A DNA stretch of 64,000 nt from 'Nostoc azollae' 0708 (GCF_000196515.1 NC_014248.1:186001-250000), one strand, 5' to 3'; numbered from the stretch's first letter, positions 1-9,348 are shown. Notes: generated by a model not told the origin, from the sequence alone. Translations and numbers: made by a program.

Positions 1-169
1 AAGTAACAGTCTCACCTGCTTGTTTTTGCCTCAGTTGGTCAGCTGTAACCCTAATAGAATTTACAGCCTGTGGGTCAGTTTGCTTTAATAAAACTACTGC
101 CTCAGATGGTGATATATTAAACCCTAGCAGCGAACGATCAAGAATAGTATCCACAGTTATATTAGTCAC
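1..169 (-). CDS. cofH: 5' end of CofH-like deazaflavin (F0) synthase subunit, cut by window edge
   Basis: On the minus strand a GTG at 169 opens a frame that stays open to base 1. The visible 56 residues include SLLGFNISPSEAVVLL and RVTADQLRQKQAGETVT, which match the N-terminal part of CofH, the radical SAM half of F0 synthase that couples the 5-amino-6-ribitylaminouracil product to tyrosine. An in-frame TGA lies two codons before the GTG, so this start is well constrained; a weak GGTGA stretch precedes it. The radical SAM cysteines would lie just outside the window. It is divergent from the gene starting at 194, with only 24 bp between the two starts. The family is recognised from memory of conserved N-terminal residues only. 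Confidence 0.72.
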   Translation of the reverse strand, partial: MTNITVDTILDRSLLGFNISPSEAVVLLKQTDPQAVNSIRVTADQLRQKQAGETVT

Positions 170-193
170 ACTTCACCAAAATTGTATTAAGCT

Positions 194-1765
194 ATGAATA
201 AATTAAAAGCCACAGCACCATTATTTATAATCTTGTCAGGTGTGATTTTTTCTTTATATCTACGGTCACAAGTTCCAGATGACATTTACTTTAGTAGTGA
301 TGGTGGACTCAAAGCATTGTTAGCTAAACAACTTAGTTCTGGTAATTTACGTTTTGATCTAAACCTCCAAGTACCACCATGGGTGCATAATATCTGGGAT
401 AGTGGATTATATCCTTTTGAACCACCATTTAGCTATAAAATTTCTAATCTTTATTATATTACATTCCCATTTACATTTCCCCTAGTTACTGCTCCATTTT
501 ATGCAATTTTCGGCTACAGAGGGTTTTATATAATTCCTTTAATTTCTGCATGGATTATCTGGGTGAATTATTATCGTCTCTGTCAGTCTTTTAAACTTGA
601 TAATTTCATGATTTCCCTGGGTTTAATAACTCTTATTTTTGCTTCTCCACTCACTATGTATAGCGGTATGTATTGGGAACATACACTGGCAGTAGCTTTA
701 GCATTTAGTGGGTTAGTTATGATATTTTCCGACAGAGAAAATCAATTTACAAACAAAGCAGCCATACTGAGTGGCATGTTAATTGGTTTATCAGTCTGGT
801 TTAGACCAGAATTTCTAGCTCTAGTAGCTATTTTGATCATATTAATAACTGCTTCATTTATAATGAAGTTCGATTTAATTACAATCATCAAAAATAAGAG
901 AACAATATTTCTGGCGAGTTTAATATTAACAATATTATGCTTCTTTATATTGAATAAAATCATCTATAATAATCCTTTGGGCGCTCATGCCTTCCAAGTG
1001 GTAGAAAATTTTTCATTATCAGACAGACTATTAAAATCATGTAGGTTTTTTAATGAACTCAAAAACAACTTGCTCAAACATTTCCCGATCATATACTTTG
1101 GATTGGCAATTTGTTTCATTTCTATATTCAAAACTAATTTGAGATTAAAAACTGCAAGCAAACAAATATTACTCATATCGTTTTTATTTCTGTTGATAGT
1201 GCCGATACTTATTCCTAGTGATGGTGGTAAACAGTGGGGATCACGATTTTTATTAATTATAATCCCATTAGTTAATGTCATAGCTATATCTGGTTTGGAG
1301 AAAACATGGAGAATTCAACAATTTGGCATCAGATATATTAGCACAGGAATTTTAGCTGTACTATTTATCTTGGGATTCAATATCAACATAATTGAAGGGA
1401 CAGAAACCTCCTATCAAAAAGACAAAAAAGAAAATATTGAACTTCTTGATTTCTTACGTAAAGATAGTAATAAAATTGTAGCTGTAGCTAATCAATATGT
1501 TGGACAAAGTTTTGAAGCCACCTTTAAACAGAAAATATTTTTTCTTACTAAAAAACCTGAAGATCTAAGTAAATTAGCTTTAGCATTAAATGAACAAGGA
1601 TATAAAACATTCCTGTATGTATGTCCTTTTTATGATAAATGCTTTTCCTCTCCCACAATACCTGATCAAGTCAAATTAGTAAGAAAGCAGAAAAGATTAA
1701 CAATTCAACTAAGAAAGATTAAAGAAAATAAAAGATACAGAATAGAAGAAGCCACAATTTTTTAA
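194..1765 (+). CDS. Multi-pass membrane protein, LA_3751/LA_3752-type putative glycosyltransferase
   Basis: This 523-residue protein has about ten hydrophobic segments (first at roughly 8-24, others through 410) and a soluble C-terminal tail of about 110 residues. The first loop carries SSDGGLKALL and then WDSGLYPFEPPF, a pattern I associate with the LA_3751/LA_3752 group of putative membrane glycosyltransferases, distant relatives of the PMT/GT39 fold that use lipid-linked sugars. No clean catalytic pair can be proven by eye. It is followed after 21 bp by another PMT-like gene and then a DPM1-GtrA fusion, so a membrane sugar-transfer cluster for a surface glycan or glycoprotein is likely. 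The frame is intact. Confidence 0.7.
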   Translation: MNKLKATAPLFIILSGVIFSLYLRSQVPDDIYFSSDGGLKALLAKQLSSGNLRFDLNLQVPPWVHNIWDSGLYPFEPPFSYKISNLYYITFPFTFPLVTAPFYAIFGYRGFYIIPLISAWIIWVNYYRLCQSFKLDNFMISLGLITLIFASPLTMYSGMYWEHTLAVALAFSGLVMIFSDRENQFTNKAAILSGMLIGLSVWFRPEFLALVAILIILITASFIMKFDLITIIKNKRTIFLASLILTILCFFILNKIIYNNPLGAHAFQVVENFSLSDRLLKSCRFFNELKNNLLKHFPIIYFGLAICFISIFKTNLRLKTASKQILLISFLFLLIVPILIPSDGGKQWGSRFLLIIIPLVNVIAISGLEKTWRIQQFGIRYISTGILAVLFILGFNINIIEGTETSYQKDKKENIELLDFLRKDSNKIVAVANQYVGQSFEATFKQKIFFLTKKPEDLSKLALALNEQGYKTFLYVCPFYDKCFSSPTIPDQVKLVRKQKRLTIQLRKIKENKRYRIEEATIF

Positions 1766-1786
1766 AAAAACAAATTAATATAAATA

Positions 1787-3478
1787 ATGAAGACGAATTT
1801 ACCCAGTAACTACCTGAAACAGATATTGTCTGTAGAAAAATTATCCCTGATTGCGATTGCAATAGCAGTCATAATCAGAATTATCAATTTAGGAACTAGA
1901 GAATTTTGGTATGATGAAGTTTTATCATTACTACTTTCTACCAGTCAAAATGGGGTTTACAAAACTCCTGGAGATGCACCAGTAATATTAGCAGAATATA
2001 CATCCTTATTAAGCTTGCCCAAGGAAGTAAGTTTAGGAAATGTTATCCAAACTATCACGCTACTAATTAAAAGTCTCTTGGGTGGAGAACCTCATCCACC
2101 AATATTCTTTTTAAGTCAACATTTTTGGTTGCGGCTTCTTGGCAATAGGGAAGCAGCTATGAGGAGTTTAAACACTTTATTGAGTGTAGTTTCAATAGGT
2201 GGCGCTTATGGTTTAGGGAAATTTTTTCTAGGACATCGTGGTGGACTTTTTTTTGCAGCACTTGTAGCTATTAGTCCATTTTATTTATTTCATTCCCTCA
2301 ATCTCAGAATGTATGCACCTCTAGTACTATGGGTAATTCTCAGTACATGGTCGTTGCTATATCTAATTGAACAGCAAAATCCTGACATTAGTCAAGGTTG
2401 TCCCAGTAAGTTGTTATGGAATGGGCTTTTAATTATTTCTATTACTGCTGGTTTGATGACTTTTTATTTATATGCCTATTGGCTAATAGTTTTAGGAGTA
2501 TTGGTACTTTATTTAGATAGAAGAAATTCGTTTCAACATGCTTTACGCTTAGGTACTGGAGTTTTATTAACCATACCTTGGGTATTATGGGGGACAATTA
2601 AACAACTTCATAACGCTGACTTAGATCGTTTTGGTAAAGCCAAATCTACATTACCTCCCTTGTTAAGACATTTACAGGATTTTACTAATACTTTAGGTAC
2701 TGATATATTGATAGGGGACTGGGCAACTAGTTTAGATCCTATTATCATTAGTTTATCTGGTTGTTTAGTAATCTTGGTATTTGTTGGGTTTAGTATTCAT
2801 CTGTGGAAACAAAATGAAAAACAAAAGTTAGGTACAGTTTTAATATTAGGCATTTTACCGATATTATTAGGACTGATAGTAGATATTGTTACCAAAAAAT
2901 TTACCTTGGGTTCTGGCTTCGGTAGAACTTTCATCATTATGCTACCTGGCTGTTTATTATTAATCGCTTTGTGGGTAGAAAAAGCAGTTTCTAAACAATG
3001 GTGTCTCCTGGTAACTGGTGGAATATTACTAATGTACCTAACAATTAGTATTGGTGATTTAAGTTTGCGACATCGCTCAGTTTTTCGTTCAGTTGCAGAA
3101 TTAATTGCCAAAGATGTAAATAAGCCAACTTTAATTGCTATGAACTCGAAAGCTTGGGGTCATGTAAACCGTTTAGCTTATTATATTCCTACTGATTATC
3201 CAGTCATGTTGTTATCTGACTACCCCGGAGATTTAGCAACTCATTTAGAAAAAGTTATCAAGGAAGAACCAGGTCGATATGCTCGTATTATTTGGTTAAA
3301 TAGCGGTGATCCTTTGTGGTCACCTTTGAAAACAGAAATGGAAATAAAGCGGAAAGAACAAAAAACAGAACAGATTTTATCATCTGAGTTTCAATTAAAA
3401 GAAACAAAGAATCTTTCAGGTACAATGAAGCTTGATGAATTTACAGCCAAGCTTTACACAGTCTCATCCAAAAATTAA
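1787..3478 (+). CDS. PMT/GT39-like membrane glycosyltransferase
   Basis: A 563-residue polytopic membrane protein. After the first membrane segment (about 18-34) comes FWYDEVLSL, with the Asp43-Glu44 pair expected in the first periplasmic loop of protein mannosyltransferase/ArnT-type enzymes, and later HPPIFFLSQHFWLRLLG followed by REAAMRSLN, also typical of this fold. About ten more hydrophobic segments follow, then a soluble tail from about residue 440. Such enzymes transfer a sugar from a polyprenyl-phosphate donor outside the membrane. It starts 21 bp after the previous gene, so the two are probably cotranscribed, and the DPM1-like gene downstream could supply the donor lipid. Substrate unknown. 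Confidence 0.8.
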   Translation: MKTNLPSNYLKQILSVEKLSLIAIAIAVIIRIINLGTREFWYDEVLSLLLSTSQNGVYKTPGDAPVILAEYTSLLSLPKEVSLGNVIQTITLLIKSLLGGEPHPPIFFLSQHFWLRLLGNREAAMRSLNTLLSVVSIGGAYGLGKFFLGHRGGLFFAALVAISPFYLFHSLNLRMYAPLVLWVILSTWSLLYLIEQQNPDISQGCPSKLLWNGLLIISITAGLMTFYLYAYWLIVLGVLVLYLDRRNSFQHALRLGTGVLLTIPWVLWGTIKQLHNADLDRFGKAKSTLPPLLRHLQDFTNTLGTDILIGDWATSLDPIIISLSGCLVILVFVGFSIHLWKQNEKQKLGTVLILGILPILLGLIVDIVTKKFTLGSGFGRTFIIMLPGCLLLIALWVEKAVSKQWCLLVTGGILLMYLTISIGDLSLRHRSVFRSVAELIAKDVNKPTLIAMNSKAWGHVNRLAYYIPTDYPVMLLSDYPGDLATHLEKVIKEEPGRYARIIWLNSGDPLWSPLKTEMEIKRKEQKTEQILSSEFQLKETKNLSGTMKLDEFTAKLYTVSSKN

Positions 3479-3643
3479 ACACTGCAAAACAAAAGTATGA
3501 GGTGTGATTTATCTTTGTTAGATTGCAGGGAACATCCCAAATGTGTAAGTTTATTTTTATCTGACATTTTTTAATAAAAGATGTATTGTGCTAATAATTA
3601 AACTTTATACATGTAATCCCGCAATTAGAAATTTACTAACTTT

Positions 3644-4885
3644 ATGAATGCAAACTCATCAAACTCCCTATTAGTAGTTCCCACTGGGGCATTAAAGATT
3701 TCCGAACATCCACTTACTGATTTCCATAGAGACAATCCCATTCTGTTATCTCTGGTGATTCCTACTTATAAAGAGCGTAATAATATTGAGAATATCGTCA
3801 ATATCCTCAGTAGGTTGCTGGATGAAGCTATCCCTGGTAATTATGAGCTAATTATAGTTGATGATGATAGCCCGGACTTAACTTGGGAACTAGCACAATC
3901 TCTACTTCCAGATTATCCGCAGTTGCGGGTGATGCGTCGTCAAGAGGAATGGGGACTATCTTCAGCGGTGATTCGTGGTTGGCAAGTTGCCACAGGGCGT
4001 ATTTTGGGTGTGATTGATGGAGATTTACAACATCCACCAGAAGTGTTAATACAACTGTTGCAGAAGATAGAAGAGGGGGCAGATTTGGCTTTAGCCAGTC
4101 GTCACGTAGATGGCGGTGGCGTGAGTAGTTGGACTATAATCAGGCGCTTTTTGTCTCGTGGGGCGCAGGTTTTAGGTTTGATTATTTTACCTGGTGTATT
4201 GGGTAGAGTTACTGACCCAATGAGTGGTTATTTTATGGTGCGTCGGAGTGCGATCGCAGGTGCAACAATGAATCCTGTAGGGTATAAAATTCTCCTAGAA
4301 GTGATTGGTCGCGGACAAGTTAGAGAAATTGCTGAAGCCGGTTATATCTTTCGTGAACGTACTGAAGGCGAAAGCAAGGTAACGTGGAAGCAATATGTAG
4401 AGTATATTCAACACTTAATCCGTTTACGAGTATCTACTGGACGGTTAGGCAAAATTAGTCAAAAAGTTAATTTCCCCGTTGGTCGATTTATCCGCTTTGG
4501 TGTAGTGGGATTCAGTGGGGTATTTGTAGATATGGCAGTGCTTTATTTACTCAGTGACCCTTCAACTCTGGCTTTACCTTTAACGCGGAGTAAAATTATT
4601 TCTGGTGAAGTTGCCATTTTCAATAATTTTTTATGGAATGATGCGTGGACATTTGCGGATGTTTCCATGCAACAAAAAGGTTGGAATCAAACAATCAAAC
4701 GGTTTTTGAAGTTTAATGTGATTTGCTTGGCAGGATTGGTTTTAAATGTAGTTGTTTTGAATATAGTCTTTAATTTATTGATTCCTAATCGGTATATTGC
4801 CAACTTAATTGCGATCGCAGTTGCTACAATTTGGAATTTCTGGGTTAACCTGAAACTAAGTTGGCGGGTAACTGATGTGAAATAG
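3644..4885 (+). CDS. Polyprenyl-phosphate sugar transferase (GT2, DPM1-like) fused to GtrA domain
   Basis: The 413-residue protein has an N-terminal GT2 domain (about 30-260) with LSLVIPTYKERNN, the nucleotide-binding IIVDDDSPD and the catalytic GVIDGDLQHPPE, as in dolichol/polyprenyl-phosphate mannose or glucose synthases. From about residue 280 there is a GtrA-like membrane domain, starting RFIRFGVVGFSGVF and containing four hydrophobic segments. The fusion suggests it makes a lipid-linked sugar at the inner face and helps move it across the membrane, feeding the two PMT-like transferases upstream. The ATG follows a 165-bp AT-rich gap, so it may have its own promoter. Its stop is only 5 bp from the convergent exonuclease gene. 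Confidence 0.86.
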   Translation: MNANSSNSLLVVPTGALKISEHPLTDFHRDNPILLSLVIPTYKERNNIENIVNILSRLLDEAIPGNYELIIVDDDSPDLTWELAQSLLPDYPQLRVMRRQEEWGLSSAVIRGWQVATGRILGVIDGDLQHPPEVLIQLLQKIEEGADLALASRHVDGGGVSSWTIIRRFLSRGAQVLGLIILPGVLGRVTDPMSGYFMVRRSAIAGATMNPVGYKILLEVIGRGQVREIAEAGYIFRERTEGESKVTWKQYVEYIQHLIRLRVSTGRLGKISQKVNFPVGRFIRFGVVGFSGVFVDMAVLYLLSDPSTLALPLTRSKIISGEVAIFNNFLWNDAWTFADVSMQQKGWNQTIKRFLKFNVICLAGLVLNVVVLNIVFNLLIPNRYIANLIAIAVATIWNFWVNLKLSWRVTDVK

Positions 4886-4890
4886 TCGAT

Positions 4891-5427
4891 TTAACCTTTT
4901 CTATTAGTCTGCATATAACGGTAAATTACGGCAATATTATGGGCATTATCAATACCTCTGTAATGTGTGCCTTTTAATTCCATTCCTAAATGTTGCAAGG
5001 CTTGTGCCATGCCAAATTTATTATATACACCCAAATATTCAGAAAATTGTTTTTTGATATTTCTGTGTTCTGGACCAAAAGGATATGGGATATTATGAAA
5101 CTTGCAATATTGTAAAAATTGCGTTTTATCATAATTTCCCCCAGGACAAAATATATCATTAGGAAATGAACTCATCCACTCTGCCAATTTTGGCATCACT
5201 TCTGGAAATTGAGGTGCAGTATCAACTTGTTTTTGAGAAATAGTCGTTAAATTTCTCCAGAAATCTGTCAAAATAGGATTTCTCACAGGTTTAATAAATT
5301 GTTGAAACTCAGAATCAATTTCCCAGGTTTGGCGATTTAGTATCACTGCACCAATTTCAATAGTTTCCATTTCGTGACGGTAAAATGTATGCTTATCAGA
5401 GCAAGTAGCTTCCAGATTAATGACCAT
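4891..5427 (-). CDS. DEDDh-family 3'-5' exonuclease (KapD-like) with altered first catalytic residue
   Basis: The 178-residue protein resembles KapD/ERI-type DnaQ-fold exonucleases: it opens with MVINLEATC, continues with IEIGAV, and has a YD motif (GGNYDKTQF, about 97-105) and a C-terminal HYRGID segment with the expected His and Asp. In the family the first motif is normally VIDLEATC; here the Asp is Asn, which would weaken metal binding if the alignment is right. There is no upstream in-frame ATG to extend the start. It is convergent with the GT2-GtrA gene and lies 21 bp downstream of the end of the broken membrane gene on the same strand. The nucleic acid substrate is unknown. Confidence 0.75.
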   Translation of the reverse strand: MVINLEATCSDKHTFYRHEMETIEIGAVILNRQTWEIDSEFQQFIKPVRNPILTDFWRNLTTISQKQVDTAPQFPEVMPKLAEWMSSFPNDIFCPGGNYDKTQFLQYCKFHNIPYPFGPEHRNIKKQFSEYLGVYNKFGMAQALQHLGMELKGTHYRGIDNAHNIAVIYRYMQTNRKG

Positions 5428-5448
5428 GAAATAGTGATTCAGAAAAAA

Positions 5449-5900
5449 TTAAAATCTAGATGAAAACGGTTTTAGCCAATTAAGTAAAATAGCAGTATCA
5501 AGAACAAAAGCTGCTAAAACAAACCAGAAAATACTTTCTCCAGCTAAGATCAAAAAAGGCAAAAGTGTATTATTTAGATTCCAGCCAAATTCTATCTGGT
5601 TTAATCCCCGCACCAAACCAAAAGCAAGTGCAGCAGAAGATTTGAGTTGGGGATTTTTATCTACGTGGATGATATAGCGGTAAGTGACACCAAATAGGAA
5701 ACCAGAGAGACCTGCAATTCCAGCACTCAGCAAAATTGTAAATTAATTAGCTGAAATTGATTAATATTCAGTATCGAAAAATACTGATTCAGCAGCAAAC
5801 CATTAACAACAGTAGTGATTAAGAAAGCTAAACCAGCAGATAAACCACCAATAAGCCCTGCTTTAAGAGATTCTAATCGTTCTTCTGCAATCATTTCCAT
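5449..5900 (-). pseudogene. Frameshifted small membrane protein gene
   Basis: The 3' part (5449-5733) encodes a 94-residue membrane protein starting LSAGIAGLSGFLFGVTYRY. Upstream on the same strand, in another frame, an ATG at 5900 gives MEMIAEERLESLKAGLIGG and then a hydrophobic stretch up to QLINLQF, where it stops at once (TGA near 5740). Joining the two frames gives a single protein of about 150 residues with four hydrophobic segments, typical of a conserved cyanobacterial inner-membrane protein of unknown function. So this is a gene broken by a one- or two-base frameshift near 5735-5745, unless the sequence has an error there. Confidence 0.68.
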
Positions 5901-6001
5901 AATCTAGCCCAACCTCGCATCAACACCATTGAGCAATCAACCTCCTTTTCCCAGTATGATAAACATTAGAGACCTTTTGTAATTATTTGAAAAGTAGAAC
6001 T

Positions 6002-6088
6002 ATGATTTTGACACTGGGATGGGTATCACTTTTGGTTGTGTTCACATGGTCGATTTCTATGGTAGTTTGGGGACGCAACGGACTATAG
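6002..6088 (+). CDS. petN: Cytochrome b6-f complex subunit 8 (PetN)
   Basis: A 28-codon ORF, too short for usual ORF calling, encodes a peptide beginning [11 protein letters not shown] and ending [10 protein letters not shown]. This matches PetN almost residue for residue; the usual cyanobacterial form is 29 residues and starts MDILTLGWV. PetN is a single-span subunit needed for assembly and stability of the dimeric cytochrome b6-f complex in the thylakoid membrane, linking photosystem II to photosystem I electron flow. The gene is intact, as expected for an essential photosynthetic function in a genome that has lost much else. Another tiny membrane gene starts 7 bp after its stop. Confidence 0.93.
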   Translation: MILTLGWVSLLVVFTWSISMVVWGRNGL

Positions 6089-6095
6089 AGGAATC

Positions 6096-6257
6096 GTGGA
6101 AAGTCCATATTTGATTATTTTGGCTTTGATGGCCATAGTGCTGCTAGTAGGAGTCACTGGTGGTGTAGTTTATTTAACACTAGCAGACTGGCGTGATCGC
6201 CGTCGTCGAGAAGACGAAACCCGCGAACTTAAACGCAGCACTGCCAAACGACGCTGA
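6096..6257 (+). CDS. Small single-span membrane protein downstream of petN
   Basis: A GTG at 6096 opens a 53-residue frame: VESPYLIILALMAIVLLVGV, then GGVVYLTLADWRDRRRRED and a basic tail ending KRSTAKRR. It has one N-terminal membrane helix and a highly charged cytoplasmic tail. It begins 7 bp after petN, so the two are probably translated from one message. I recognise no named family; small proteins of this kind near petN occur in Nostocales as far as I recall. The codon use is GC-richer than the neighbours, with runs of CGN arginine codons. The start could also be a later ATG (codon 12), but the longer form keeps the whole helix. Confidence 0.62.
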   Translation: MESPYLIILALMAIVLLVGVTGGVVYLTLADWRDRRRREDETRELKRSTAKRR

Positions 6258-6425
6258 TTTTGTACAGCAAATATCAGCATGTTTTATGGCTTAAAAAACC
6301 TATTTGTGGGGATGGGATTGAGAGCGTATCCCCACATATTCATATTATACAAACATAATACACAAACCAATATTGAATATTTATTGTTACCTTATAGAAG
6401 AATTATATTGACAACCCTGTGGGGA

Positions 6426-9065
6426 ATGATACAACCTACTTCCCAAAAAGAATATCAACCAGGCATGATTTTTTCCCTGGATCAGAGTGAGAAACAAAAA
6501 GCTTTATCTAGAGTGATTGCCCGGATTCGGGAATCTCTAGATATAGAAACCATCTTCAAAATAACAGTCACAGAAGTACGTCAGTTACTCAACACAGATA
6601 GGGTTGGCGTATTTCGATTTTATCCTGATTTGGAATGGGAAGGGGAATTTCTTTATGAAGATGTAGGCACAGAATGGATATCTATATTAGCTACCAAACT
6701 CCATGACCACTGCTTTGCTGAAGAGTTTACCGAACTTTATCAGGAAGGGAGAATTAAAGCCATATCAGATATTTATGAAGATGTTGTCACAGATTGTCAC
6801 GTCACAATGCTGGAAAAGTTTCAAGTACGTGCCAACATAGCTGTACCCCTCATGAAATGCAAAGATCTATGGGGATTACTGTGTATTCATCAATGTAATA
6901 ACCCACGACAATGGGAAGCATCAGAAATTGAATTTGTGCAATTAATAGCTCAACATTTGGGAGTTGCTTTACAACAAGCAGATTATATAGAACAGATGAA
7001 ATTACAATCTGCCCAGCTTGCACAAGCTAAAGCTAGAGAAAAAGCCGCAGAATGGCAAAAAACTATAGCGCGAACCATAGAAAAAATTCGTCAGTCTCTA
7101 GATTTAGAAAGCATTTTTCGCACCACCACCGAAGAACTCAGACAATTACTAAATAGCGATCGGGTTTCTATTTATCGTTTCAATCCTGACTGGAGTGGTG
7201 ATTTTGTGTTTGAATCTATAACATCGGGTTGGGTTACTCTTATGCAAGAACAGTTACAGCGTCCCGAATTAAGAGACAACATTAGCAACTGTAACTTAAA
7301 GGAATTAGTTGAACCACCCACTGATACATATTTGCAAGATACAGGAGGAGGTCAGTTTGCTAAAGGAGAAATATACCGGATTTGTAATGATATTTATAGT
7401 GCTGGTTTTAACGAATGCTACATCAAAATTTTAGAAAGCTATCAAGCCAGAGCTTATGTCATAGTTGCAATTCTTTATAACCATAAAATTTGGGGTTTAT
7501 TAGCCGTTTATCAAAACACAGGAACTAGAGATTGGCAAGAAGATGAAATTTATCTACTCACCCAAGTTAGTTCTCAATTAGGTGTAGCATTACAGCAAGC
7601 TGAATCATTGAAACAAATGCAAGTTCAAGCTCAGAAACTTGCTAAAGCTGCGGAAAGAGAACGGAAAGCAGCAGAAAGAGAAAAAGCTTTAGCTGCAACT
7701 GTAGAAAAAATTCGCCAGTCTCTTGATCTAAATACTATCTTTGCTACCAGCACTCAAGAGGTCTTGCGGTTATTAGAAGTTGATCGCGTCACAATTTACC
7801 GATTTCGTCCAGATGGGAGTGGTGAATTTGTGGCCGAGTCATTAGCTTATGGATGGAAATCAGTACAGGAACTTGTGCCAGTAATTGCAGATGATTATCT
7901 ACGATTAATTCCAAGAGAGGACTCTACCAACGGTAAAATAATCGTTGTTAACGACACATCTGCCACAAATATTCCTATTCCTCATATTGCCTTAATTACA
8001 CCAACAGAAACCAGAGCATATATGATTGTGCCAATTTTTCAAGGAGAAAAACTCTGGGGATTATTGGCAGCTTATCAACATTCTCAAACCCGTGATTGGC
8101 AGAAAGATGAGGTAGATTTGTTAGTGCAGATTGGTTCTCAATTAGGAGTAGGACTCCAGCAAGCCGAGTTGTTAGGAAAAACCCAACGCCAAAAAGAAGA
8201 AATTACCCAAACTCTCAAGGAATTACAAGCGACTCAAAGCCAGTTAATTCAAAGTGAAAAAATGGCTGGTTTAGGTCAATTGGTCGCTGGTTTAGCACAT
8301 GAAATTAACAACCCAATTAGTTTCATTTACGGTAATATTCCTTATGTTACTAATCATATGGAAGATTTATTGAATTTAGTGTGTCTATATCATAAAAATC
8401 ATCCTCAATCAACACAAGAGATTGCACAGCAAACAGCAGATATAGATTTAGATTTCATCGCTGATGATCTGCCCAAAATGCTCAATTCAATGATGATTGG
8501 TGCAAATAGAATTAGAGAATTAGTGCTTTCATTACGGACTTTCGCACGCCTTGACGAAGCAGAAAAAAAACCTCTTGACTTACATGAAGGGATAGACAGT
8601 ACACTTTTAATTCTCCAAAATCGTCTCCAACCACAGGGAGATTTTCCTGCTATTGAAATTGTGAAGGAGTATGGTAATCTACCTCAAGTCTTTTGCTATG
8701 GAGCTCAGATGAATCAGGTGTTTATGAATATTATCAATAATGCGATTTGGGCGCTAGAACAATCATTAGCAGATAGCAGATTAACTGACAAGCCTAAAAT
8801 TTGGATTCGTACACAAGTTACAGATCGGAATTATATTTTGATTTGGATTGCTGACAATGGTTGTGGGATCAAGAAAGGCATGGAATCACGCATTTTTGAA
8901 CCCTTCTTCACCACGAAAGAACCAGGACAAGGTACTGGTTTAGGGCTATCTATTAGCTATCAAATTATTGTCGAAAAACATGGTGGTCAGATTAACTGTG
9001 TTTCAGAACCTGGTAAGGGTTGTGAGTTGTGGATTGAAATTCCCATGACTGAAAATAGAGCGTAA
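6426..9065 (+). CDS. Triple-GAF sensor histidine kinase
   Basis: The frame opens at 6279, but the 49 residues before the ATG at 6426 look non-conserved, so I prefer MIQPTSQKEY as the start (about 879 residues). Three GAF domains follow, each beginning with a near-copy of ARIRESLDIETIF / KIRQSLDLESIF and containing a DRVxxxRFxP motif, joined by Ala/Lys/Glu-rich coiled coils. The kinase core has the phospho-acceptor His in LVAGLAHEINNPISF (near 8298), the N box MNIINNAIWAL, the G1 box ADNGCGI and the G2 region EPFFTTKEPGQGTGLGLS. None of the GAF domains shows an obvious bilin cysteine in a recognised context, so ligands are unknown. Soluble; no adjacent response regulator. Confidence 0.9.
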   Translation: MIQPTSQKEYQPGMIFSLDQSEKQKALSRVIARIRESLDIETIFKITVTEVRQLLNTDRVGVFRFYPDLEWEGEFLYEDVGTEWISILATKLHDHCFAEEFTELYQEGRIKAISDIYEDVVTDCHVTMLEKFQVRANIAVPLMKCKDLWGLLCIHQCNNPRQWEASEIEFVQLIAQHLGVALQQADYIEQMKLQSAQLAQAKAREKAAEWQKTIARTIEKIRQSLDLESIFRTTTEELRQLLNSDRVSIYRFNPDWSGDFVFESITSGWVTLMQEQLQRPELRDNISNCNLKELVEPPTDTYLQDTGGGQFAKGEIYRICNDIYSAGFNECYIKILESYQARAYVIVAILYNHKIWGLLAVYQNTGTRDWQEDEIYLLTQVSSQLGVALQQAESLKQMQVQAQKLAKAAERERKAAEREKALAATVEKIRQSLDLNTIFATSTQEVLRLLEVDRVTIYRFRPDGSGEFVAESLAYGWKSVQELVPVIADDYLRLIPREDSTNGKIIVVNDTSATNIPIPHIALITPTETRAYMIVPIFQGEKLWGLLAAYQHSQTRDWQKDEVDLLVQIGSQLGVGLQQAELLGKTQRQKEEITQTLKELQATQSQLIQSEKMAGLGQLVAGLAHEINNPISFIYGNIPYVTNHMEDLLNLVCLYHKNHPQSTQEIAQQTADIDLDFIADDLPKMLNSMMIGANRIRELVLSLRTFARLDEAEKKPLDLHEGIDSTLLILQNRLQPQGDFPAIEIVKEYGNLPQVFCYGAQMNQVFMNIINNAIWALEQSLADSRLTDKPKIWIRTQVTDRNYILIWIADNGCGIKKGMESRIFEPFFTTKEPGQGTGLGLSISYQIIVEKHGGQINCVSEPGKGCELWIEIPMTENRA

Positions 9066-9134
9066 GGGAGATAAGGGAGATGGGGAAGTAATTTTCCCAA
9101 TGCCCAATGCCCTTTGTAAAATGGAGTTTTAAAT

Positions 9135-9344
9135 ATGAAACGTTATATGCCTTTGATACTTATTGGTGTTATCTTATTTGTGGCTGGAGGAGATAAGGTT
9201 TTCCCTGGTGCTGTTGGGAAAGTGAGTACCCAAACTCGGACATCTGTAAATAACTTTTTGATCGGCAGATTTCCTTCCTGGAAACCGAAAACAAATCCCT
9301 ATAAAAGAACGGAACGGGAACTACAGGAAACAGAACAAAAGTAG
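9135..9344 (+). CDS. Conserved short hypothetical protein with N-terminal hydrophobic segment
   Basis: A 69-residue protein starting MKRYMPLILIGVILFVAGG, one hydrophobic segment that may be an anchor or uncleaved signal, followed by a polar, Lys/Glu-rich tail ending RERELQETEQK-like residues. I do not recognise a named family, although similar short proteins seem common in Nostocales. The ATG is preceded by an AT-rich spacer rather than a strong ribosome binding site. It lies 69 bp after the kinase and on the same strand, but nothing links the two functionally. A dispersed repeat starts 4 bp after its stop. Confidence 0.55.
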   Translation: MKRYMPLILIGVILFVAGGDKVFPGAVGKVSTQTRTSVNNFLIGRFPSWKPKTNPYKRTERELQETEQK

Positions 9345-9348
9345 CGTT

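Noticed and set aside
6279-6425. Extra 49 N-terminal residues of the three-GAF kinase
   Set aside because: They do not look like the family's N-terminus and the ATG at 6426 gives a normal start; the longer form is possible but less likely.
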